Shown: one piece after another, positions 55,092 through 64,000 of the stretch
Layout of the letters: the number at the start of each line of letters is the position of its first letter
Position numbering within the stretch: position 1 is the stretch's first letter
Source of the DNA: Clostridia bacterium
GTDB lineage: Bacteria > Bacillota > Clostridia > Oscillospirales > Acutalibacteraceae
Reading direction: 5' to 3'
Assembly: GCA_017428625.1 (NCBI GenBank)
Contig: JAFRQM010000029.1
Span: forward strand, 28,348 to 92,347
DNA length: 64,000 bases
Translations under genes and position numbers: made by a program
Notes under the pieces: model-generated
What the model was told of the DNA's origin: nothing
Database searches by the model: none
What the model saw: only the letters and a program-made list of their open reading frames with translations

Positions 55092-56418
55092 AGTCCGCCA
55101 TACCATTGAAAAATACGGTATGCTGAAAAAAGGCGACAGTGTTACGGTCGCTCTTTCCGGCGGTGCAGATTCAATGTGTCTGCTTAATATAATGCTTTTT
55201 TTAAAAGATGAAATCGGCTTTCACCTTTATGCTGCTCACATAAACCACGGAATAAGAGGCGAAGAGGCAGACAGAGACAGCGAATTTGTTGCAGAATATT
55301 GCAATAAGAACAACATTATTTTGCACAGCTGTAAATTAGATGTTCCGGGAATCTCATCAAAAACCGGCGAAGGTCTTGAAGAATGCGGCAGAAGGCTGAG
55401 ATATGAATATCTCAGAAAAATCGCTTACGGCGGATTGGTTGCAACGGCGCATAATCTTAATGACAGAACAGAGACTTTTATTTTTAATTTTACCCGTGGT
55501 GCAGGTCTTAATGGTCTTTGCTCCATACCTCCTGTCAGAGATGATATAATCAGACCTCTTATTGACTGTTCCCGTGAAGAAATTGAAGAATATTGCAGGA
55601 ATAATACAATTCCTTTTGTTACCGACAGCACAAACAGGGATGTAAAATATACACGCAATAGAATAAGGCACAATGTTATTCCTCAGCTTAAATCAATAAA
55701 CAACTCTTTTGAAGCAGCCGCATTAAGGTGTTTTGAATCAATCAATTCTGACAACGAGTTTCTTGATTCTCTTGCAGAAAGTGTTTATGTTAAATCTTTT
55801 ACAGATGAAAGATATAATACGGTTTTTATAAAAAATGAACCGCTGCCAATCAAAAACAGAGTAATATCAAAAATCATTAAAAAAAGAACGGGAACAATTC
55901 CGGACAGAGATACGATTTATAAAATATCGGAATTAATTGAAACCGGTGGCAGAACGGAAATTATAAATGATGTTGCTGTCAGCGTTCAAAACGGTTTTCT
56001 TTCTTTTCCGGAAAAAATTAAATCCGAAAAATGGATTTTTGAATGTAAGTCTGGTGAAAACAGTTTTCCCGGTGCAAAGATAGATGTTATATCATTTAAC
56101 AAAAAATCAACAAATAATACATATATTACTCAAAACGATTATATAAAATACTCAATTGATAATGATAAGATTATCGGTAAAGTGTTTTTCAGAAGTCGTG
56201 CTGACGGTGATTCCTTTCGTCCTTATGGAAGAAACTGCACCAAAACATTAAGAAAACTTTTTAATGAAAAACATATTCCGCCGGAAAAAAGAAATAATAT
56301 AATAGTCTGTTGTGATGAAAAAGGAATCATTTTTGTCGAAGGATTTGGAATTGACGAAAGATTTGCCGTAACAGACAGCACGGCAAATATTCTCAGTTTT
56401 ATTATCAGGAGGGGTTGA
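55081..56418 (+). CDS. tilS: tRNA(Ile)-lysidine synthetase
   Basis: 445 residues from ATG 55081, inside the end of dnaB. The PP-loop ALSGGADSMCLL, AHINHGIRGEEADRD, TAHNLNDRTETF and TDSTNRDVKYTRNRIRHNVIP are diagnostic. The C-terminal domain (FFRSRADGDSFRPYGR) is present. It converts C34 of the tRNA-Ile CAU anticodon to lysidine so that it reads AUA. Overlap with dnaB and three bases to hpt suggest coupled translation. Confidence 0.95.
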   Translation: MICKVRHTIEKYGMLKKGDSVTVALSGGADSMCLLNIMLFLKDEIGFHLYAAHINHGIRGEEADRDSEFVAEYCNKNNIILHSCKLDVPGISSKTGEGLEECGRRLRYEYLRKIAYGGLVATAHNLNDRTETFIFNFTRGAGLNGLCSIPPVRDDIIRPLIDCSREEIEEYCRNNTIPFVTDSTNRDVKYTRNRIRHNVIPQLKSINNSFEAAALRCFESINSDNEFLDSLAESVYVKSFTDERYNTVFIKNEPLPIKNRVISKIIKKRTGTIPDRDTIYKISELIETGGRTEIINDVAVSVQNGFLSFPEKIKSEKWIFECKSGENSFPGAKIDVISFNKKSTNNTYITQNDYIKYSIDNDKIIGKVFFRSRADGDSFRPYGRNCTKTLRKLFNEKHIPPEKRNNIIVCCDEKGIIFVEGFGIDERFAVTDSTANILSFIIRRG

Positions 56419-56420
56419 TT

Positions 56421-56975
56421 ATGCTTAATGATGCTCAAAGAATTCTGATAAGCGAAGAGGAGCTTCATAATATTGTTTCAAGGCTCGGCGCAAAGATTAC
56501 AGAAGATTATAAGGATAAAAACCTTTTGCTTGTAAGTGTTCTGAAAGGTGCTGTTGTGTTTATGACAGACCTTATGCGTGAGGTAAAGATTCCCTGCGGA
56601 ATTGATTTTATGGCAACTTCAAGTTATGATGGCGCAAAGTCAACAGGTGTTGTCCGAATTGTAAAAGACCTTGACATAGATATTGAAGGCATGGATGTTC
56701 TTATTGTTGAAGACATATTGGATTCGGGAAGAACATTAAGTTATATCACAAGCATTCTTTTAAAAAGAAATCCTGCAAGTTTAAAAATATGCACTCTTCT
56801 TGACAAACCTTCCGCAAGGGTGGTAAACACTGTTAAGCCCGATTATGTCGGCGCTGAGGTAGAAGATGAATTTGTTATAGGCTACGGACTTGATTACAAT
56901 GAAAAATACAGGAATCTTCCCTGTATTGCCATACTTAAAAAAGAAATATATATTAACAACGGCAATAAGGAGTGA
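56421..56975 (+). CDS. hpt: Hypoxanthine phosphoribosyltransferase
   Basis: 184 residues from ATG 56421, behind AGGAGGGG; a TTG two codons earlier is too close. [16 protein letters not shown] and the PRPP-binding [16 protein letters not shown] define it. It salvages hypoxanthine and guanine. The order tilS-hpt-ftsH is conserved in Firmicutes. Confidence 0.96.
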   Translation: MLNDAQRILISEEELHNIVSRLGAKITEDYKDKNLLLVSVLKGAVVFMTDLMREVKIPCGIDFMATSSYDGAKSTGVVRIVKDLDIDIEGMDVLIVEDILDSGRTLSYITSILLKRNPASLKICTLLDKPSARVVNTVKPDYVGAEVEDEFVIGYGLDYNEKYRNLPCIAILKKEIYINNGNKE

Positions 56976-56983
56976 TAAATCTT

Positions 56984-58948
56984 TTGAATAACAATAACGA
57001 AAACCCGGTTAAAAAACCTTTTGGCAGAAAAATTGCGGCTTTTTTGCCGTATATACTTATTCCTGTTCTTATCATTTTCGGCATTACATTTTTTGCTGAT
57101 TCAAAACAAACGGAAAAAAAGCAATATTATGAAATAGTGCAACTGTTCAATGACGGTGAAATTACTGCATATTCCCTTAATGTCAGTAATGGTGCTTTGA
57201 CTTATTACACAAAATCAGACGGTAAAAAACCAAATACTTACAGCGTTCCGAGTGTCAGTGTATTTATTGACGATGTTCATAAAACCGTTATGGAACACAA
57301 TGCAAACGCAAAAAATGAAAGCGACATTATAAAAGCCGATTACATTTCCGGTGCTGCAAATCAATGGTTAATCAGCATTCTGCCTACAGCTGCTATGGTT
57401 GTTTTCCTTGCAATTCTTACATTTTTTATGTTCCGCAGAATGAACAATACAATGAATATGGAAAACAACCGCGCAATAGGTTTCGGCAAGGCAAAAGTTA
57501 AACAGGTTAAAGATGAAAAAAGAAAAACAACATTTGAAGATGTTGCAGGTGCCGATGAAGAAAAAGAAGAGCTTCAGGAAATAGTTGAATACCTTAAAGC
57601 ACCTGAAAAATTCAACAAACTCGGCGCAAGAATCCCCAAAGGCGTTCTTCTTGTCGGCCCTCCCGGCACAGGTAAAACTCTTATTGCCCGTGCTGTCGCC
57701 GGTGAAGCGAATGTTCCGTTTTTCTCAATTTCAGGCTCTGATTTTGTAGAAATGTATGTAGGCGTCGGTGCTTCAAGAGTCCGAGACTTGTTTGAGCAAG
57801 CTAAAAAGAATTCGCCCTCGATTATTTTCATTGATGAAATTGACGCTGTCGGCAGGCACAGAGGCGCAGGAATGGGCGGCGGTCACGATGAAAGAGAACA
57901 GACCTTAAATCAACTGCTTGTTGAAATGGACGGTTTCGGAGCAAATGAAGGCGTAATCATTATTGCCGCCACAAACAGACCTGACATCTTAGACCCTGCT
58001 TTATTAAGACCCGGCAGGTTTGACAGACAGGTTACCGTTAATTATCCCGATACCAAGGGCAGAGTGGCGATATTAAAAGTTCATGCCGATAATAAACCTC
58101 TCGCGCCCGATGTTGAACTTGAAAAAGTCGCACATTCAACAGTCGGCTTTACCGGAGCTGACCTTGAGAATCTGCTTAATGAAGCCGCTCTTCTTGCTGC
58201 CAGAAGAGGCAAAATGGCTATTACAATGGCTGAGATTGACGAGGCAACAATAAAAGTCCTTGTGGGAACAGAGAAAAAATCTCACAAAATGACCGAACAT
58301 GAGAAAAAACTTACTTCATATCACGAAGCAGGTCACGCTGTTGCAGGTTTTTATCTTGAAAACGAAGACCCTGTCCAGCAGATTTCAATTATTCCCAGAG
58401 GTCTTGCCGGCGGTTATACGCTTCACAGACCGACTGAAGATAAGAATTATCAGTCTAAAAAAGGTATGCTCGATTCTCTTGTGACCCTTCTGGGCGGCCG
58501 TGTGGCTGAAGCGCTTACAATGGGCGATATTTCAACAGGTGCCTCAAACGACATTGAAAGAGCGACAGAAGTAGCGAGAAAAATGGTAACAAAATACGGT
58601 ATGAGTGAAAAACTCGGCCCCATAGCTTTCGGTCAGGGAAATGATGAGGTTTTTCTCGGTAAAGATTACGGGCATACAAGAAATTATTCCGAAAAAGTTG
58701 CTGCCGAAATTGACGCTGAGATTGAACGCATTATAAATGAAGCTTATGAAAGAACAAAAACCATTCTCAGCGAACACATCGATAAACTTGATGAAGTTGC
58801 GGCAAGACTTTTTGAAAAGGAAAAAATCGAAGGCGATGAATTCCTGCGAATAATGAACGGCGAACCTGAACCTGAGAACAGCATTGACACTTCAACTGAC
58901 GCTTTTTCATCATCTGAAGATTTAAATAATTCAGAAGTTGATACTTAA
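56984..58948 (+). CDS. ftsH: ATP-dependent zinc metalloprotease FtsH
   Basis: 654 residues from TTG 56984, 11 bases after AAGGAG; the GTG at 56972 that extends the frame by four codons overlaps that ribosome site. Two membrane helices (about 20-37 and 125-146) flank a short outside domain. Walker [12 protein letters not shown], Walker [16 protein letters not shown], the second region of homology [14 protein letters not shown] and the zinc motif HEAGHAVAG are all present. It degrades damaged or regulatory membrane proteins. The C-terminus is short and acidic. Confidence 0.96.
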   Translation: MNNNNENPVKKPFGRKIAAFLPYILIPVLIIFGITFFADSKQTEKKQYYEIVQLFNDGEITAYSLNVSNGALTYYTKSDGKKPNTYSVPSVSVFIDDVHKTVMEHNANAKNESDIIKADYISGAANQWLISILPTAAMVVFLAILTFFMFRRMNNTMNMENNRAIGFGKAKVKQVKDEKRKTTFEDVAGADEEKEELQEIVEYLKAPEKFNKLGARIPKGVLLVGPPGTGKTLIARAVAGEANVPFFSISGSDFVEMYVGVGASRVRDLFEQAKKNSPSIIFIDEIDAVGRHRGAGMGGGHDEREQTLNQLLVEMDGFGANEGVIIIAATNRPDILDPALLRPGRFDRQVTVNYPDTKGRVAILKVHADNKPLAPDVELEKVAHSTVGFTGADLENLLNEAALLAARRGKMAITMAEIDEATIKVLVGTEKKSHKMTEHEKKLTSYHEAGHAVAGFYLENEDPVQQISIIPRGLAGGYTLHRPTEDKNYQSKKGMLDSLVTLLGGRVAEALTMGDISTGASNDIERATEVARKMVTKYGMSEKLGPIAFGQGNDEVFLGKDYGHTRNYSEKVAAEIDAEIERIINEAYERTKTILSEHIDKLDEVAARLFEKEKIEGDEFLRIMNGEPEPENSIDTSTDAFSSSEDLNNSEVDT

Positions 58949-58969
58949 ACAGAAAACGAATAAAAATAT

Positions 58970-59001
58970 GAGAGTCATTCCCGGATGGCTCTCTCTTTTT
59001 G
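58970..59001 (+). terminator. Terminator of the rnj-ftsH block
   Basis: GAGAGTCAT pairs with ATGGCTCTC (one G-T pair), loop TCCCGG, then a T-rich tail. Confidence 0.8.
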
Positions 59002-59047
59002 TTTGATTTACAAATTATTTTATGTTAAAATAATTTAGGTGATATTT

Positions 59048-59752
59048 ATGAAAATCGGTGTCTTTACGGATTCACATTATTGCAGACTGAATTTTGACGA
59101 TGACAGAAAACCGGAATTATCCTCAATGAAAATTAAATCAATGCTTGAAGATTTTAAAAATCAGGGTGTTGAACGGATAATCTGTCTTGGTGACCTGCTT
59201 CATTGTGAACCTGACCAAAAACAAAATGCTGAAAATCTTGAATTTATTTCATCATTAATCAATTCATACTCAATACCGCTTGTCCTGATTCCGGGCAATC
59301 ATGACTGTGAAATATTTACTGCTGAAGAATATTCTGTTATTTCCGGGTTTGAAACTGCGCCTATGAGTATTGATACAGAGAATTCCAGACTTATACTGCT
59401 TGACGCTTGCTGTGACGATGACGGAACTGTTCATACTCCTCCCGAAAACGATTGGACTAATTCTTATGTGCCTGAATCTCAGCTTGAATGGCTGAAATCC
59501 GAGCTTTCAGATGCTTCAAAAACTTGTTATATATTCACTCATCAGTGTCTTGATTATAATGTAGAATGTCATCATATAATCAGAAATGCCGTTCTTATCA
59601 ATTCTATAATTTCCGATTCGGGCAATGTCAAACATGTTTACAGCGGGCATTACCATCCGGGGCTTGAAAGTGTTGTCAATTCAATAAAATACACTACATT
59701 GAAAGCACAGGTTCTCGGCAAAGATAATTCATATATAATATTAGATGTATAA
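59048..59752 (+). CDS. Calcineurin-like metallophosphoesterase
   Basis: 234 residues from ATG 59048 with AGGTGA upstream; a GTG three codons earlier is inside that site. KIGVFTDSHYC, ICLGDLLHCEPDQ, IPGNHDCE, FTHQCLDYN and VYSGHYHPG supply the two-metal site. Soluble and without signal peptide, unlike the membrane enzyme at 16001-17098. Substrate unknown; the His after the third motif is in a Cys-containing context (HQCLDYNVECHH). Confidence 0.87.
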   Translation: MKIGVFTDSHYCRLNFDDDRKPELSSMKIKSMLEDFKNQGVERIICLGDLLHCEPDQKQNAENLEFISSLINSYSIPLVLIPGNHDCEIFTAEEYSVISGFETAPMSIDTENSRLILLDACCDDDGTVHTPPENDWTNSYVPESQLEWLKSELSDASKTCYIFTHQCLDYNVECHHIIRNAVLINSIISDSGNVKHVYSGHYHPGLESVVNSIKYTTLKAQVLGKDNSYIILDV

Positions 59753-59766
59753 AATCTTATATTTTG

Positions 59767-59795
59767 TTGACTTTTATTATTAAAGAAATTATACT
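59767..59795 (+). promoter_or_regulatory. Promoter of the thioredoxin reductase-like gene
   Basis: TTGACT, 17 bases, TATACT, 28 bases before ATG 59824. Confidence 0.65.
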
Positions 59796-59823
59796 TGATT
59801 TATAAAGTTAAGGAAGCGAAAAT

Positions 59824-60738
59824 ATGTATGATGTTATAATAATCGGAGCAGGTCCGGCAGGGCTTACCGCTGCGATTTATGCCGCTAGAGCAGGGCTGAA
59901 TTGTCTTATAATCGAATCAACAATGTATGGCGGTCAGATTACTTCAACGCCTGAAGTTGAAAACTATCCGGCTCTTAAAAAAACTGCGGGATGGGAGCTT
60001 GCAGAAAGTTTGTATCAACAGGCAATTTCGTTCGGTTCTCAATTGAATTTTGAAAAAGTTAATTCAATTATAAATGACGGCTCGTTAAAGACTGTTATTA
60101 CCGATGAAAATGCCTATGTAACCAAAACAGTGATAATTGCGAACGGCGCAAAAAGAAAGCACCTTAATATTGAAGGCGAAGACGAGTTTTCAGGAAAAGG
60201 TGTTTCATATTGTGCTTACTGCGACGGTTCTTTTTTTAAAGATAAGACTGTTTGCGTTTGCGGCGGAGGCAACACTGCGCTTGAAGACGCATTGTATCTT
60301 TCAAATCTTTGCAAGAAAGTATATCTTATTCACAGGCGCAATGAGTATCGCGCGCAAAAGCACCTTGTTGAACTTGTCAATAAAACTGAGATTATAGAAC
60401 CTGTTTTGTCATTTATTCCCGTTAAAATATCCGGCGCAGATTCAGTTGAATCCATTACGCTCAGGCAAGTTGAAAGCGGAGAGGAAAAAACGCTCGAAAC
60501 AGATGCTGTTTTTGTTTGTATAGGTCTTTTCCCCGAAAACAATTCTTTTTCGGATATGATCAATCTAGACTCAAACGGATATATCATTTCAGATGAAACC
60601 TGCAAAACATCATGCCCCGGGATTTTTGTTGCAGGTGACACAAGAACAAAAGAATTAAGGCAGATTGTAACAGCGGCGTCTGACGGCGCTGTTGCGGCAA
60701 CCGCAGCCTTATCTTATATAAATCAAATGGAGGATTGA
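59824..60738 (+). CDS. trxB: Thioredoxin reductase-like flavoprotein
   Basis: 304 residues, standard for the low-molecular-weight enzyme. FAD motif IIGAGPAGLTAAIYAARAG, redox pair CAYCDG (about residue 133), NADPH motif CGGGNTALEDALYLS, and the C-terminal VAGDTRTKELRQIVTAASDGA. It reduces thioredoxin or a similar protein with NADPH or ferredoxin. No thioredoxin gene is adjacent, so the partner is not shown. AGGAAGC precedes the ATG. Confidence 0.92.
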   Translation: MYDVIIIGAGPAGLTAAIYAARAGLNCLIIESTMYGGQITSTPEVENYPALKKTAGWELAESLYQQAISFGSQLNFEKVNSIINDGSLKTVITDENAYVTKTVIIANGAKRKHLNIEGEDEFSGKGVSYCAYCDGSFFKDKTVCVCGGGNTALEDALYLSNLCKKVYLIHRRNEYRAQKHLVELVNKTEIIEPVLSFIPVKISGADSVESITLRQVESGEEKTLETDAVFVCIGLFPENNSFSDMINLDSNGYIISDETCKTSCPGIFVAGDTRTKELRQIVTAASDGAVAATAALSYINQMED

Positions 60739-60745
60739 CTTACAG

Positions 60746-62116
60746 ATGAAAGAAAGCAGCAGAAAATATGCGCAGGAAGCGTATGAAATCGTTACCCATG
60801 CGGCTGAAAAAATCGGTTCAAGGCTTCCGGGCTCCGACAGTGAAAAAAAGTTTGCCGATTATATGGGTCAGAAACTCAGAGATATCGGTATTGAACCTAA
60901 AAAAGAAGAATTCGCTGTTTCGCCCAGAGCGTCAATAGGCGGCATTCCTTATGCCGGCTGGGCGGGAGTTATTCTCAGCATAGCGTCTTATCTTGCAAGG
61001 GCGATTCCTTTCCTTTGGTTTGCGATGGCAGGTTTTGCCGTAATTACAATTATGTGGCTGATTTTAAGCGTTTTTCTTTATAAAACCTGTTTTGATATGT
61101 TTTTTAAACAGGAGATTTCGCAGAATGTTTACGGCGAACTTGTTCCCGAAGACGGTAATTATGATTACACAATAGTTCTTTCAGGCCATACAGATACAAG
61201 TTGGAACTGGAAACATTCTGAACACGCATATAAATACAAAGACAAACCCATTCTTGGTATTCTTGCAACTTACGGCAAAGTCGGTTTCGGCGCAATATGC
61301 TTCTTTGTAATGGCTTTTTACTGCATCTTCCAGGCTGTTTATTATACCGCACTTACAGTATTTCAGGCAGAATGGGCTGTTATTTGCCAATACGGAGCTC
61401 AATACGGTTACACCAACACTTTCACAACTGTTTACGAAGTGATTGACAAGATTTTTCTTTTCCTTCCGATTATTTGTTGCATCGGCTGTTTCTTTGTTAT
61501 TATGTGGGCTGATCCCGACCCAAGGAATGCGTCACGCGGAGCAATGGATAACGCTTCTGGTATTGCTTTAAGTTATGAGGTTATTAAATACTTCAAAGAA
61601 AATCCCGAAAAAATGCCTAAGAACTGCCGTATAATCGACCTTAACTGCGGCTCAGAAGAAGCCGGCCTGAGGGGGTCAATGGCTTTTGTAAATGAGCATA
61701 AAGGTGAGCCCATGCTCGAAAATGTCTGGAACATCAACATCGATTCAGTTGCAGATAAAGACTATTTTGAAGTTGTTATTAAAGATGACTGGCAGTTTAC
61801 AAGATTTGATACCGACCTTGAAAAAATGTTTAAAGAAACATTTAATGAACTCGGAATAGAAAGCAAAACAGGCGGTTGTATCCATAACCCTGTCGGCGGT
61901 TGCGACAGCACTCCGATGACAAAAGCGGGAATCAAATCCGTTACATTTGCTGCGCAGAACCCCATTCTTACTTATTATTACCACACCTGGCGTGATATGC
62001 CTTCCCGCTTTGAAATGGAAACTGTCGGTGACGGCTTTGATGTAATTCTCGGTGTAATAGAAAAAATCGATGCTTTTCAGCAGCAAAACGGTTTTAACGG
62101 TCCTCAGAAGAAATAA
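60746..62116 (+). CDS. M28-family metallopeptidase with internal membrane segments
   Basis: 456 residues. The zinc ligands are readable: His/Asp in SGHTDTSW, Asp in GAMDNASG, Glu pair in CGSEEAGLRG, Asp in IDSVADKD and His in YHTWRDMPS. Between the N-terminal segment and the catalytic core there are about four hydrophobic stretches (for example GVILSIASYLARAIPFLW and FLPIICCIGCFFVIMW), so the peptidase core is membrane-tethered or split by membrane insertions; no cleavable signal peptide. It follows trxB by seven bases with GGAGGAT, so they share a transcript. Confidence 0.85.
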   Translation: MKESSRKYAQEAYEIVTHAAEKIGSRLPGSDSEKKFADYMGQKLRDIGIEPKKEEFAVSPRASIGGIPYAGWAGVILSIASYLARAIPFLWFAMAGFAVITIMWLILSVFLYKTCFDMFFKQEISQNVYGELVPEDGNYDYTIVLSGHTDTSWNWKHSEHAYKYKDKPILGILATYGKVGFGAICFFVMAFYCIFQAVYYTALTVFQAEWAVICQYGAQYGYTNTFTTVYEVIDKIFLFLPIICCIGCFFVIMWADPDPRNASRGAMDNASGIALSYEVIKYFKENPEKMPKNCRIIDLNCGSEEAGLRGSMAFVNEHKGEPMLENVWNINIDSVADKDYFEVVIKDDWQFTRFDTDLEKMFKETFNELGIESKTGGCIHNPVGGCDSTPMTKAGIKSVTFAAQNPILTYYYHTWRDMPSRFEMETVGDGFDVILGVIEKIDAFQQQNGFNGPQKK

Positions 62117-62134
62117 AATAAGGGGTTTTTACTG

Positions 62135-63811
62135 ATGGGATACAAAAGCGATATTGAAATTGCTCAGGAGTGCAATATACGCCCCATACTTGAGATTGCC
62201 GAAGCGGCGCAGGTTGATGAAAAATATGTTGAGCAATACGGCAAATATAAAGCAAAAATAGATCCTGCTCTTATTAATGAAACTAATCGTGAAAACGGCA
62301 AACTTGTTCTTGTAACCGCAATTACTCCTACACCCGCAGGTGAAGGCAAAACAACAACTACCATAGGTCTTGCAGACGGTCTGAAGCGTTTAGGAAAAAA
62401 TGTCACAGTTGCTCTTCGAGAGCCTTCTCTCGGTCCCGTTTTCGGAGTAAAGGGAGGGGCTGCAGGCGGTGGATATGCTCAAGTTGTTCCGATGGATGAT
62501 ATTAACCTGCACTTTACGGGAGATTTTCACGCTATCGGCGCTGCAAATAATCTGCTTGCCGCTATGCTTGACAATCACATTCAGCAGGGTAATTCATTAA
62601 ATATTGATGTTCGCAAAATAACATGGAAACGTTGTGTTGATATGAATGACCGTCAGCTTCGATTTATTGTTGACGGAATGGGCGGCAAAACTAACGGTGT
62701 TCCCCGAGAAGACGGTTTTGATATTACAGTTGCAAGTGAAATTATGGCTGTTTTCTGCCTTTCATCATCAATTAAAGATTTGAAAGAAAGGCTTTCAAGA
62801 ATTATTGTTGCTTACACTTATGATGACAAACCCGTTACGGCAGGCGACTTGAAAGCAGTCGGCGCAATGACGGCGTTGCTTAAAGACGCCTTAAAACCCA
62901 ATCTTGTTCAAACTCTTGAGGGCACACCTGCATTTGTTCACGGCGGACCTTTTGCGAATATTGCGCACGGTTGCAATTCTGTTATGGCAACCAAACTCGC
63001 ATTAAAAATGGGTGACTATACTGTTACAGAGGCAGGCTTCGGCGCCGATTTGGGGGCTGAAAAATTTCTTGATATAAAATGCCGTATGGCAGGGCTTACT
63101 CCGGATGCAGTAGTTATTGTAGCAACAGTCAGGGCACTGAAAATGCACGGCGGTCTTGCTAAAACTCAACTCGGCGACGAAAATATTGAAGCACTTGAAA
63201 AAGGTATTCCCAATCTTCTTCGTCATGTTTCAAATATTAAAAATGTCTATAAACTTCCCTGTGTTGTTGCTGTAAACAGATTCCCGACCGATACAGATAA
63301 AGAGATAGAGTTTATCATTTCCAAATGCCGTGAGTTAAATGTCAACACTGTTCTTTCAACTGTATGGGCAGACGGCGGCAGGGGCGGCGAAGAACTTGCC
63401 TGTGAAGTTGTGCGCCTTTGCAATGAAGAAAAAGGTGATTTCACATTCTCTTATGAACTTGATTGTTCCATTGAAGAAAAAATCAAGGCTGTTGTTACCA
63501 AGGTTTACGGCGGTCGAGGCATAACAATTATGCCGGGCGCAAAAAAACAAATTGAACAGTTAACTGCTCTCGGCTTTGATAAACTGCCTGTTTGCATTGC
63601 AAAAACACAGTATAGTTTTTCTGATGACCCTTCGAAACTCGGTGCGCCTGAAAACTTTAATGTTACAGTTAAAAATGTTAAAGTATCCGCAGGTGCCGGC
63701 TTTATAGTTGTTCTTACCGGAGATATTCTGACTATGCCGGGTTTGCCTAAAAAACCTGCCGCTGAAAATATTGATGTTGATGAAAACGGTGTTATATCGG
63801 GTCTTTTCTGA
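62135..63811 (+). CDS. fhs: Formate-tetrahydrofolate ligase
   Basis: 558 residues, standard. The ATP-binding [39 protein letters not shown] and GGCN-like [15 protein letters not shown] are family signatures. It makes 10-formyl-tetrahydrofolate from formate, feeding purine synthesis or, in acetogens, the Wood-Ljungdahl route. No other one-carbon genes are adjacent. AAGGGG lies upstream; it may be read from the trxB promoter. Confidence 0.97.
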   Translation: MGYKSDIEIAQECNIRPILEIAEAAQVDEKYVEQYGKYKAKIDPALINETNRENGKLVLVTAITPTPAGEGKTTTTIGLADGLKRLGKNVTVALREPSLGPVFGVKGGAAGGGYAQVVPMDDINLHFTGDFHAIGAANNLLAAMLDNHIQQGNSLNIDVRKITWKRCVDMNDRQLRFIVDGMGGKTNGVPREDGFDITVASEIMAVFCLSSSIKDLKERLSRIIVAYTYDDKPVTAGDLKAVGAMTALLKDALKPNLVQTLEGTPAFVHGGPFANIAHGCNSVMATKLALKMGDYTVTEAGFGADLGAEKFLDIKCRMAGLTPDAVVIVATVRALKMHGGLAKTQLGDENIEALEKGIPNLLRHVSNIKNVYKLPCVVAVNRFPTDTDKEIEFIISKCRELNVNTVLSTVWADGGRGGEELACEVVRLCNEEKGDFTFSYELDCSIEEKIKAVVTKVYGGRGITIMPGAKKQIEQLTALGFDKLPVCIAKTQYSFSDDPSKLGAPENFNVTVKNVKVSAGAGFIVVLTGDILTMPGLPKKPAAENIDVDENGVISGLF

Positions 63812-63824
63812 TTTTTATGAATTT

Positions 63825-63861
63825 AAAACACCACTGAATATTAAGTTCAGTGGTGTTTTTT
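63825..63861 (+). terminator. Terminator of fhs
   Basis: AACACCACTGAA pairs with TTCAGTGGTGTT around TATTAAG and a T run follows. Confidence 0.88.
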
Positions 63862-63862
63862 G

Positions 63863-64000
63863 TTGGCTCTTAAGAGACAAGAAACCACCGGCTATGCCGG
63901 TGGCATTAAAACGCTTACAGCGAAAAAGCCTCCTGTGGTAGAATAGAGCAGGTTCGCCAACCGCGCTAACTATCAAAGGAGGTATCATCATGAAAGATGA
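63863..64000 (+). mobile_element. Probable left end of an IS200/IS605-family element, cut by the window edge
   Basis: Directly after the fhs terminator come an 18-base stretch (repeated at 41914), then a strong hairpin CCACCGGC/GCCGGTGG with loop TAT (63885-63903), about 70 bases of leader and a very strong ribosome site AAAGGAGG (63975-63982) before ATG 63990 opening MKD. A subterminal hairpin followed by a leader and a small transposase gene is the layout of IS200-type elements, and many such transposases start with a similar short stretch. The coding region is outside the window, so the assignment is inference. Confidence 0.5.
63990..64000 (+). CDS. Start of a gene running off the window, possibly IS200-type transposase
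   Basis: Only three codons and part of a fourth are visible (MKD). The AAAGGAGG eight bases upstream shows that a real gene starts here. Its identity rests on the hairpin-bearing leader alone. Confidence 0.5.

Noticed and set aside
56972..56986. GTG 56972 as the ftsH start
   Set aside because: It overlaps the last base of AAGGAG; TTG 56984 has proper spacing.

Overview
The window reads as a chromosomal segment of a low-GC Gram-positive anaerobe of the Clostridia, most likely a gut Ruminococcaceae/Oscillospiraceae-type bacterium. Supporting signs are strong AGGAGG-type ribosome binding sites, TTGACA-N17-TATAAT promoters, a V-type ATPase in place of any visible F-type ATPase, formate-tetrahydrofolate ligase, and the block rnj-gdpP-rplI-dnaB-tilS-hpt-ftsH. 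The genus is an inference; no rRNA is present to fix it.

Layout. 1-4.1 kb: the end of a SAPR-type response regulator, a frameshifted small membrane protein, a membrane-bound SpoIIE/PP2C phosphatase with its own HATPase domain, then two divergent genes that both look cut at a shared junction near 3,490. 4.3-4.6 kb: two tRNA-Leu genes. 4.6-10.7 kb: a four-gene minus-strand operon for mannose-containing glycans (unrecognised TIM-barrel-like enzyme, GH92, sugar isomerase/epimerase, GH130). 10.8-17.3 kb: an acetyltransferase, a GH-A-like enzyme, two alpha/beta hydrolases, a GH99/WbsX-like enzyme, a metallophosphoesterase, a 42-residue Met-rich ORF and tRNA-Pro. 17.5-19.7 kb: a metal-efflux unit (HMA chaperone plus P1B ATPase) with the same palindrome in front of both genes. 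19.8-27.1 kb: a DUF2804 protein, a TetM-like GTPase fused to a YacP/Rae1-like NYN domain, an EamA transporter, a ribulose-phosphate-3-epimerase homologue and a secreted LCAT-like lipase. 27.1-35.8 kb: a complete nine-gene V-ATPase operon (H-I-K-E-C-F-A-B-D) whose K subunit carries a sodium-site signature. 35.9-49.2 kb: a radical SAM enzyme, MscL with a zinc ribbon, ProC, a DUF4091 protein, GH36, two lipoproteins, ArgF behind an ARG box, GH125, an FAD oxidoreductase, pyruvate kinase and RNase HI. 49.3-63.8 kb: the housekeeping block, a metallophosphoesterase, a thioredoxin reductase-like enzyme, an M28 peptidase and Fhs. The right edge enters what looks like the left end of an IS200/IS605-type element.

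How the parts fit. The glycan enzymes (GH92, GH125, GH130, GH99-like, GH36, DUF4091, DUF2804 and two uncharacterised GH-like proteins) lack signal peptides and no sugar transporter is present, so they probably finish the breakdown of imported mannose- and galactose-containing oligosaccharides in the cytoplasm. The V-ATPase probably moves sodium.

Most worth a second look: the TetM-like/NYN fusion, the unrecognised enzyme leading the GH92 operon, the duplicated metal operator without a local regulator, the ARG box on argF, and a short repeat-plus-hairpin shared between the IS200-like end and an intergenic site at 41.9 kb.
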